Of a stretch of 64,000 bases of DNA, positions 24,636 through 31,690 are shown piece by piece. Position 1 is the stretch's first letter. Each line of letters starts with the position of its first letter. This stretch comes from Pseudomonadota bacterium (GTDB lineage Bacteria; Pseudomonadota; Gammaproteobacteria; Xanthomonadales; Wenzhouxiangellaceae), in assembly GCA_013285445.1 (NCBI GenBank), contig CP053448.1:1550001-1614000 (forward strand), given 5' to 3'. The notes beneath the pieces are model-generated. The model searched no databases and was not told where the DNA came from. It was given only the letters and a program-made list of their open reading frames with translations. Position numbers and translations under genes: made by a program.

Positions 24636-25366
24636 GCCTGGCGATCATCGGCGGGACCGGAGCAGTCGATCTGTTTGAACCGGGTGAAATTCGCCGGATC
24701 GAGACCACTTATGGGCAGCCCTCGGCGGCGCCATGTCGCGTGCGCATCGGACAGCTGTCGGCCTGGTTTCTTGCACGGCACGGCCGGCCCCACCGGATTC
24801 CGCCGCACTGCGTCAACTATCGTGCCAACATCGAGGCACTGCGCAGTCTTGGTGTGCGTCGCGTCCTGGCCCTGAACGCCGTCGGCGGGATCGCCGACAG
24901 CCCGGGTACCGGTGGGCTGGTGATACCCGACCAGGTTATTGACTACACCTGGGGACGCCCACATACCTTCAGCGACGGCGCCCACGTGCCGCTGAAGCAT
25001 ATCGAATTTGCCAGCCCGTTTGACGGGCCGCTTCGACGCGCCGTGCTGGCGGCTGCCGGTCAAGCGGACATTGCGGTACACGATGGCGGTTGTCTGGCCG
25101 TTACGCAGGGTCCGCGGCTTGAAACAGCGGCGGAAGTCCGGCGCCTGGCCCGGGATGGAGCAACGCTGGTCGGCATGACCGCCATGCCCGAGGCGGCGCT
25201 GGCACGCGAAGCGGGTCTGGATTACCTCAGCCTGTGTATCGTGGCCAACCCAGCGGCGGGACTGGGCGATGAGGCCATCAGCGAGGCTGCGATCCACGCC
25301 GTGCTGGCCGGCGCCATGCGTCGCGTTCATGCTCTGCTAGAAGCGCTCAGCGTGAAAGAATTGTGA
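24632..25366 (+). CDS. S-methyl-5'-thioinosine phosphorylase (MTAP/PNP family)
   Basis: A 244-residue member of the purine nucleoside/methylthioadenosine phosphorylase family. Visible blocks are IIGGTGAVDLFEPG at the N-terminus, LARHGRPHRIPPHCVNYRAN (phosphate site), LALNAVGGIAD, VTQGPRLETAAEVRRL, and GMTAMPEAALAREAGLDYLSLC. The Pseudomonas member PA3004 is a methylthioinosine phosphorylase, and this short form with MPEAALA resembles it. It would yield hypoxanthine and methylthioribose-1-phosphate, feeding Hpt (adjacent) and MtnA (encoded at the right end of this window). A methylthioadenosine-specific activity cannot be excluded. The start overlaps the hpt stop (ATGA). Confidence 0.8.
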   Translation: MSLAIIGGTGAVDLFEPGEIRRIETTYGQPSAAPCRVRIGQLSAWFLARHGRPHRIPPHCVNYRANIEALRSLGVRRVLALNAVGGIADSPGTGGLVIPDQVIDYTWGRPHTFSDGAHVPLKHIEFASPFDGPLRRAVLAAAGQADIAVHDGGCLAVTQGPRLETAAEVRRLARDGATLVGMTAMPEAALAREAGLDYLSLCIVANPAAGLGDEAISEAAIHAVLAGAMRRVHALLEALSVKEL

Positions 25367-25460
25367 AAATGTGAACTGTTTCTCTCTGATTTTTCTTGGG
25401 TTTTAGCGGGTCCGGCGATATGCTTGATATGCACGCGAATCCTCACGCAGGTATTGCCCG

Positions 25461-26369
25461 ATGCCCGACCAGGCCACGCTTTCCGTCCTCCACGCCAGCG
25501 CCCGAGAACGCACGGTCATGCGGTCTTTGCTCAATCTGGCTGGCAGTCGGGACAACAAAGGTGGGGGCTGGGTGGTCTCGGAGCAGCCTGGCGGCGACCT
25601 GATCATCGTCGACGTCGACACGCCCGAGGGGGAACAGCTGTGGGTCACGCTTGGCGAGCAGGGTCGCCGTCCGGTCGCCATGACACGGCGACGCGATTTC
25701 GGCAGCGAACTGGTGCTGCACAAGCCGCTGCGTTCACGCGAATTTCTTGATTTGCTCGAGTTGATCGGCCGGGGATCGGGCAAATCGCAGGCAGATCCTT
25801 CCCAGGCGGCTGTGGAGTGGCAGAGTTGGGCGGCCTCGGAAGATGCGGATTCAGCCACGCTGGCCGAACATCTGCGGCGCCAGACCTGGACCGGACCGGT
25901 GATCCTCAGGTATCCCCAATGGCCTGAGCTGGTGATTGATCCCGGTTCGGGCAGCTGGTTTTATGACGGAAGTATCCGCGCGCTCAGGCCGAAGATGTTT
26001 GCCCAGGTCTTGCCCTCAACTGCCGGTCGACCGGTTTCCAGCACTGACCTGGTGACCCTGGTCGAGGGCCTGGGGCGCCGGCCGCTCAGCGAGCTGAAAT
26101 GGTATGCGGGCCTGGCGCAGTCCCGTGGCCGACTCCATCCGGATCTTGTCGGTGAAGTCGACTTCATGCTCACTCAGGTGCCTGGCGAGGCGATGGATAA
26201 CGAGCGCTTTGCGCAACTGGCTCGCCTTCTCATTCGGGCGCCGGTTTCCATCGATGAACTGTATCACCAGTCCGGAGAGACCGCGGAAAACGTCGCTACC
26301 TTTCTCAACGCCTGCTATACCACTGGCCGGCTGTTGCTCAACCGTTCGGCGCGCGCTGCCGGTTTCTGA
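25461..26369 (+). CDS. hypothetical protein with a degenerate receiver-like N-terminal domain
   Basis: A 302-residue protein that I do not assign to a named family. Residues 1-105 follow a response-regulator plan: a hydrophobic strand at the start, GGDLIIVDVDTPEG where the phospho-acceptor aspartate sits, and VLHKPLRSREFLDLLELI carrying the lysine-proline of strand 5. The N-terminal acidic pair is missing (SVLHASARER), so phosphorylation is doubtful. Residues 130-300 show no motif I know; the end (SIDELYHQSGETAENVATFL NACYTTG) could be a small winged-helix-like module. It stands alone between the purine-salvage operon and the convergent dnaE, and its leader has no obvious Shine-Dalgarno sequence. 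A role in signalling is inference. Confidence 0.6.
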   Translation: MPDQATLSVLHASARERTVMRSLLNLAGSRDNKGGGWVVSEQPGGDLIIVDVDTPEGEQLWVTLGEQGRRPVAMTRRRDFGSELVLHKPLRSREFLDLLELIGRGSGKSQADPSQAAVEWQSWAASEDADSATLAEHLRRQTWTGPVILRYPQWPELVIDPGSGSWFYDGSIRALRPKMFAQVLPSTAGRPVSSTDLVTLVEGLGRRPLSELKWYAGLAQSRGRLHPDLVGEVDFMLTQVPGEAMDNERFAQLARLLIRAPVSIDELYHQSGETAENVATFLNACYTTGRLLLNRSARAAGF

Positions 26370-26438
26370 CTGGCCTCGGTTCATGGCCAACCGGTCCGGT
26401 CGCGAAGCCGGGTCTTGCGCTCACCGACTGCCATATGA

Positions 26439-29400
26439 TCAGGGTTTGTGGTTGGAGCCATAGAGCAGGCGCACCCTGACCACGCCCGGTATGCCGGCGA
26501 GCGCGGCCAGCAGCTCGGCCGACGGCGCCACTTGCCAGTCACTTCCCAGTCTGACCAGCGCTTCGGCCGCATGATTGCGGTAGCGCAGCAGGATCGGTGT
26601 TCGGCCCTGCCGGTAGGGCTGCAGCGCGGCTGCCAGATCGCGATCGAGTTCGTCGTTCGGTGCCCCGATATCGATCTCGACGCTGCGCGCCAGCTCGGCG
26701 CGCGCTTCATCGACCCCCATGACAGTTTCGGCCACCATTCTGTACCCGCCGCGGTATTCGTCCGCCTCCACGCGACCGCGCGCGATCACGATTTCGTCGG
26801 GCATCAGGCGATCGGCAACCTGCTGGTAGAGTGAATCGAACACGGCCACCTCCAGACGTGCCGTGCCGTCGTCAAGGGCAACAAAAGCGCCTTTCCCGGG
26901 TCGTCTGCGTACCGCCATGATCAGACCCGCCAGGGTCATCTCCACGGCCTGTCTGTGGCCCCTGCCACCGGGGCCCGGCTTGATCAGCTGATCGAGACGC
27001 TCAAGCGGTGCCGTGGTGATTCCGGCCAGCTCGTCGCGTAACTCGTCCATCGGGTGGCCGGACAGGTATAGCCCGAGCGTTTCTCGCTCGGCGCGCAGCC
27101 TCTGGCGCATCGTCCAGTCGCTGACCTGAGGGAGTGCCCGGGAAAAGCCTGCGGACGCCTGCTGAACGGATCCGCCGAACAGACTGGTCTGGCCGGCCTC
27201 GCGGTCACTCTGATAGCGTTCCGCCTCCGCCAGTATGTCGGGCAGAGCCTGCATCTGCGCGGCGCGATTATCGTGCAGGCAGTCGGCTGCCCCCGACCGA
27301 ATCAGCGATTCGAGCGTGCGCCGGTTGAGACGCGACAGGTCGACCTCCCGGCACAATTCGGAAAGGCTTTGAAAGCCGCCAACCCGCTCTCTAAAAGCAA
27401 CCAGGCTATCAATTGCGGCATGGCCGACGCCCTTGATCGCGCCGAGGCCGTAACGAATGGCGCCATCTTCCACTTTGAACCTGTAGCCCGATCGGTTGAG
27501 GTCTGGTGGCAGAATGTTCAGCGACATCAGGCGACAGTCCTCGATGAGGTTGGCAATCTTGTCGGTTTTGTCCAGGTCGGCCGACAGCACTGCCGCCATG
27601 AACTCGGCCGGGTAGTGGGCCTTGAGCCAGGCGGTCTGATAGGCGACTAGCGCATAGGCGACTGAATGTGATTTGTTGAAGCCGTAGCGGGCAAAGGTTT
27701 CCATCAGGGAAAAAATAGACTCGGCCTGGGCCTGATCGATTCCGTTGTCGCCGGCGCCGGCAATGAAAATGGCGCGCTGGTGCGCCATCTCCTCCGGTTT
27801 CTTCTTGCCCATGGCGCGGCGCAGCAGATCGGCGGCACCGAGACTGTAGCCGGCCAGCTCCTGGGCGATCTGCATGACCTGCTCCTGGTACAGGATCACC
27901 CCGTAGGTCGGTTTCAGGATCGGCTCGGTGGCTGGGTGCGGATAGCTGACCGGCGCCTTGCCGTGCTTGCGATTGATATACTCATCAACCATGCCGGCGT
28001 CCAGTGGACCCGGGCGGAACAGCGCAACGGCGGCGACGATATCATCGAAGCTGTCCGGCCGAAGCTTGCGCAGCAGGTCCTTCATTCCCGGCGATTCCAG
28101 CTGAAAAACCGCGGTGGTATGGGCAGCCTGCAGCAGGCGAAACGCGTCGCTGTCGTCGAGCTGTAGCTGGTCGAGGTCGAGCGGCGACTGCCCCTGTTCG
28201 GCCCGGTCGGCGTTGATCGCCTTCAGCGTCCAGTGGATGATGGTCAGGTTGCGCAGGCCGAGAAAATCGAACTTGACCAGGCCGACTGCCTCAACATCGT
28301 TCTTGTCGAACTGGGTCAGTACCGAATGTCCGTCCGGTTCGGTGTACAGCGGCGTATAGCGGGTCAGCGGACCTGGCGCGATGACCAGGCCGCCGGCATG
28401 CTTTCCGGCATTGCGCGCCAGTCCCTCAAGCGACCGGGCCAGATCGAAAATGGTGCGCGTATCTTCCTCGCGATCGTAGCGCGCCCTGAGCTCGGGTTCT
28501 TCTGCCAGGGCCGAGTCGAGGGTCATCTCGAGCCGGTTTGGAATCAGTTTGGCGATGGAGTCGACAAAGCCGTAGTTGTAGCCGAGCACGCGACCGCAGT
28601 CGCGGACGACGGCCTTGGCCGCCATGGTGCCGAACGTGATGATCTGTGAGACCTGCTCGCGGCCATAGCGCTGAGCGACGTATTCGATGACCCGGTCCCG
28701 CCCCTCGACGCAGAAGTCGATGTCGAAATCCGGCATCGACACACGCTCAGGATTGAGAAATCGCTCGAAAAGTAGATCATAACGCATTGGATCCAAGTCG
28801 GTTATTCCAAGAGACCAGCCCACGACTGAGCCGGCACCCGAGCCGCGCCCCGGCCCGACCGGGACGTCGTTGTTGCGCGCCCAGGCGATGAAGTCGGCAA
28901 CGATGAGAAAGTAGCCGGAAAAGCCCATGGAGCTGATGACGTCCAGCTCACGGACCAGTCGCCGGTCGTAGTCTGCTCGGGCCAGGCCGGCGGCCAGATC
29001 ATGGCGCTCAAGTCGGGCGGCCAGCCCCTCGGTTGCCTTGCGACGCAGATACTCGTCTTCGCTTTCTCCGTCGGGCAGAGGGAATACCGGCAGCGCATAC
29101 TCGCCGAGCGTCAGTTCCAGGTTGCAGCGACGCGCCAGGTGGAGCGTGTTTTCGATGGCGACCGGGAGGTCGTCGAACAGCGCGATCATTTCATCGCTGC
29201 GCTTGAAATACTGCTGGTCGACGTAAGGGCGCGGCCGTCGCTTGTCGTCGAGCAGACGACCCTGATGGATACAGACCCGTGCTTCGTGGGCAAAGAAGTC
29301 TCCGGCGTCCAGAAAGCGGACGTCGTTGCTGGCGACAACTGGCACTTCCCGCTCGACCGCCAGCGCCAGCAGGCCTTGCTCCAACGCCTGCTCGCCGTCG

Positions 29401-29945
29401 CGTCCGTGCCGCTCCAGGGCCAGGTACAGCCGCTCCGGAAACAGCTGTCGCCATTCGTCGAGGCGCTGCCCTGCACGGGTCAGATCGCCATTGCTCAGCG
29501 CGCCGCCGACATCGCTCTCCCGCCCCAGCAACACGATCAGGCCCTGGGTGTGATCACGCAGCCAGGCCGGGTGCAGTCGCGGCTGGCCGCGATAGCGACC
29601 CTCCAGAAAGCTGCGCGACAGAAGGCGACACAGATTGAGGTATCCGTGCCGGTCCTGAACCAGCAAGGTAGCGGTCGAACAGTGCTCGGGTCGGGCAATA
29701 TCCTGAATCCGCACATCGGCACCGGCAATCGGCTTGACGCCGGCGCGAACCGCTGCGCGATAGAACTTGACCAGGCCGAACAGATTGTGCCAGTCAGTCA
29801 CGGCGACCGCGGGCATCCCGCAGGCAGCAGCCCGTTCGATCAATTGCTCGATGCGAACCGTCCCGTCTTCGATCGAATACTCGGTGTGCAGCCGGAGGTG
29901 GACGAAAGGAGTGGCGGCGGCGGATGAGACGACTTCGTCGGCCAT
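26439..29945 (-). CDS. dnaE: DNA polymerase III alpha subunit
   Basis: The 1168-residue replicative polymerase (E. coli 1160). An N-terminal PHP domain (FVHLRLHTEYSIEDG, AVTDWHNLFG) precedes the C-family polymerase palm with VGPGRGSGAGSVVGW and the catalytic aspartates in SMPDFDIDFCVEGRDRVIEY. Then come fingers and thumb (FDFLGLRNLTIIHWTL, YGVILYQEQVMQIAQELAGY), a helix-hairpin-helix region (GAIKGVGHAAIDSL), and a C-terminal OB fold (MTLAGLIMAVRRRPGKGAFVAL, split here by reading). TATAAT lies six bases before the ATG, so the mRNA may be leaderless. It is encoded on the minus strand, downstream of nhaC and across a heptamer-containing gap of 95 bp. Confidence 0.97.
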   Translation of the reverse strand: MADEVVSSAAATPFVHLRLHTEYSIEDGTVRIEQLIERAAACGMPAVAVTDWHNLFGLVKFYRAAVRAGVKPIAGADVRIQDIARPEHCSTATLLVQDRHGYLNLCRLLSRSFLEGRYRGQPRLHPAWLRDHTQGLIVLLGRESDVGGALSNGDLTRAGQRLDEWRQLFPERLYLALERHGRDGEQALEQGLLALAVEREVPVVASNDVRFLDAGDFFAHEARVCIHQGRLLDDKRRPRPYVDQQYFKRSDEMIALFDDLPVAIENTLHLARRCNLELTLGEYALPVFPLPDGESEDEYLRRKATEGLAARLERHDLAAGLARADYDRRLVRELDVISSMGFSGYFLIVADFIAWARNNDVPVGPGRGSGAGSVVGWSLGITDLDPMRYDLLFERFLNPERVSMPDFDIDFCVEGRDRVIEYVAQRYGREQVSQIITFGTMAAKAVVRDCGRVLGYNYGFVDSIAKLIPNRLEMTLDSALAEEPELRARYDREEDTRTIFDLARSLEGLARNAGKHAGGLVIAPGPLTRYTPLYTEPDGHSVLTQFDKNDVEAVGLVKFDFLGLRNLTIIHWTLKAINADRAEQGQSPLDLDQLQLDDSDAFRLLQAAHTTAVFQLESPGMKDLLRKLRPDSFDDIVAAVALFRPGPLDAGMVDEYINRKHGKAPVSYPHPATEPILKPTYGVILYQEQVMQIAQELAGYSLGAADLLRRAMGKKKPEEMAHQRAIFIAGAGDNGIDQAQAESIFSLMETFARYGFNKSHSVAYALVAYQTAWLKAHYPAEFMAAVLSADLDKTDKIANLIEDCRLMSLNILPPDLNRSGYRFKVEDGAIRYGLGAIKGVGHAAIDSLVAFRERVGGFQSLSELCREVDLSRLNRRTLESLIRSGAADCLHDNRAAQMQALPDILAEAERYQSDREAGQTSLFGGSVQQASAGFSRALPQVSDWTMRQRLRAERETLGLYLSGHPMDELRDELAGITTAPLERLDQLIKPGPGGRGHRQAVEMTLAGLIMAVRRRPGKGAFVALDDGTARLEVAVFDSLYQQVADRLMPDEIVIARGRVEADEYRGGYRMVAETVMGVDEARAELARSVEIDIGAPNDELDRDLAAALQPYRQGRTPILLRYRNHAAEALVRLGSDWQVAPSAELLAALAGIPGVVRVRLLYGSNHKP

Positions 29946-29951
29946 GCGGGG

Positions 29952-29957
29952 ATTATA
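29952..29957 (-). promoter_or_regulatory. perfect -10 box (TATAAT) 6 nt before the dnaE ATG
   Basis: On the minus strand TATAAT is followed by CCCCGC and ATG. The expected transcript starts at or next to the start codon. Confidence 0.5.
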
Positions 29958-29987
29958 TCGTTGACGGAGCCGAGGCCGTGGCCAGGG

Positions 29988-30030
29988 GCTCAGGTTTCAG
30001 GGCAGGCTTCGGAGCGGATTTCCCGAACCC
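29988..30030. repeat. degenerate heptamer/hairpin repeat between nhaC and dnaE
   Basis: CTCAGGTTTCAGGG faces CCCGAACCC across GGCTTCGGAGCGGATTT. The loop sequence nearly repeats that of the tdh-kbl inverted repeat (GGCTTCGGATGGGTTTT). It is weaker than the other arrays. Confidence 0.45.
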
Positions 30031-30040
30031 TCGAATCTGA

Positions 30041-31690
30041 TTAAACCGCTTTCCCGATCAACCGCAGCCCCCCCGCCAGGACAAGGACGCCTGCCGGCAA
30101 ACAGATCCACCAGGGGACACCGAACCCGGTCGGAAGCGTGCCGATGGCAAGGGTGACCAGTCCGGCCAGGATCGCATAAGGCATCTGAGTGCGCACATGT
30201 TCGATGTGATCGCACTGACTGGCCATCGAAGACAGAATCGTGGTGTCGGAGATCGGGCTGCAGTGATCGCCCCAGACGGCGCCGCCGAGCACGGCAGCGA
30301 CGCTGGCGTAGATAATGCCGAAATGTTCGGTGTCGGCCATGCCCTGGTTGATCAGCATGGCCCAGGTCAGCGGTAGCATCAGCGGCAGCAGAATACCCAT
30401 GGTGCCCCAGCTTGAGCCGGTTGCGAAGGCAGTGGCCGCGGCCAGCACGAAAACCAGCGTTGGAAGCCAGCCCGGGTGCAGGCGTTCACCCAGCAGGTCG
30501 GCCAGAAAGCCGGCCGTTCCAAGCTCGCTGGTCATGCCCGACAGCGCCCAGGCGAGCACCAGTATCGCGACCGCCAGCAGCATTGAACGCATGCCGGTAA
30601 ACCAGGCGCTCAGTGTATCGCCCAGCCCCAGGATGCGCTGGGAAACGGTCAGAACGACGGCACTGAGCACGCCCAGCAGCGAGCCCCACAGCAGCGATTG
30701 ATAGGGATCTGCGCTGCCGATGATCTCCTGGATCGAGTCGCCGCTGCCGCTGGCGAACAGCCCGCCGACGACGGTGACCACCAGTATGCCAACCGGCAGC
30801 AGGGCATTTCGGGCGCGGCAGGGACAGGATTGATCAGGCTGAACCTGCTTCATGTCGTCGTCGACCAGCGAGGTGGACACGGCGTCTGGCGCCACCTGTC
30901 CGCGCTGTCGTGCCCTGCGTTCGGCCGCCAGCATGGGACCGAAATCCCGACCGCTGATCACCACGGCGAAAACAAGGCTCAGCGCAAACAGCGGGTAGAA
31001 GCTGTAGGGAATGGAGTTGAGAAAGACGAAGTAGGCGTTGACTTCGAGATCCGGAATGTCTTCCAGCGCGCTTCGGATGAGTCCCACCTCGTAACCGATC
31101 CAGGTCGTGACCAGCGCCAGGCAGGCGACGGGCGCTGCGGTCGAATCGACCAGATAGGCCAGTTTTTCACGCGAAATCCCCAGGCGATCGGTGACCGGCC
31201 GCATGGTGTTGCCGACGACCAGCGTGTTGGCGTAGTCGTCGAAAAAGATCGCCAGCCCCATCGCGACGGTGGCCAGACTGGCCCGGCGCACATTGGCGGC
31301 AAAGCGCACGATGAGGTCCACGATGCCCTGCAGGCCTCCGTTTCTGGAGATGATGCCAACCATCCCGCCAATCATCATCGAAAAGAGGATGACAGCGGCA
31401 TGGTCGCGGTCAGCCAGAGCCGAGACGATATGGGTCTCGAATGTTTCAAGCAATCCCAGCCACAGCCCGATCAGGGAAAAGCCGTTCAGCGCCCAGGCAC
31501 CGATCCAGATGCCGAGAAACAGCGCCGGAATGACCTGGCGCAGTATCAGCGCCAGCGCAATGGCGACCACTGGCGGGAGCACGGATATCCAGCCGAAATG
31601 ATTGCCATCGGCGGCCAGCAGAGTGGGGCTGATCAGCAGGGCAAACAGGACGATACCGAACTGCAGGCGGGATCGGTTCCGGTTCTTCAT
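30041..31690 (-). CDS. NhaC-family Na+/H+ antiporter
   Basis: A 549-residue polytopic membrane protein of the NhaC/Na_H_antiporter (PF03553) family, about 11-13 segments. Family blocks include VLPPVVAIALALILRQVIPAL near the N-terminus, FDDYANTLVVGNTMRPVTDR (conserved charged intramembrane stretch), YLVDSTAAPVACLALVTTWIG, FATGSSWGTMGILLPLMLPL and GDHCSPISDTTILSS. It exchanges Na+ (or an organic substrate such as malate/lactate in some relatives) for H+. I use ATG 31690 because it overlaps the stop of the DUF349 gene by four bases (ATGA) and gives a typical N-terminus; a longer frame starting 36 bases upstream lies inside the DUF349 gene. Transport specificity is inferred. Confidence 0.85.
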   Translation of the reverse strand: MKNRNRSRLQFGIVLFALLISPTLLAADGNHFGWISVLPPVVAIALALILRQVIPALFLGIWIGAWALNGFSLIGLWLGLLETFETHIVSALADRDHAAVILFSMMIGGMVGIISRNGGLQGIVDLIVRFAANVRRASLATVAMGLAIFFDDYANTLVVGNTMRPVTDRLGISREKLAYLVDSTAAPVACLALVTTWIGYEVGLIRSALEDIPDLEVNAYFVFLNSIPYSFYPLFALSLVFAVVISGRDFGPMLAAERRARQRGQVAPDAVSTSLVDDDMKQVQPDQSCPCRARNALLPVGILVVTVVGGLFASGSGDSIQEIIGSADPYQSLLWGSLLGVLSAVVLTVSQRILGLGDTLSAWFTGMRSMLLAVAILVLAWALSGMTSELGTAGFLADLLGERLHPGWLPTLVFVLAAATAFATGSSWGTMGILLPLMLPLTWAMLINQGMADTEHFGIIYASVAAVLGGAVWGDHCSPISDTTILSSMASQCDHIEHVRTQMPYAILAGLVTLAIGTLPTGFGVPWWICLPAGVLVLAGGLRLIGKAV

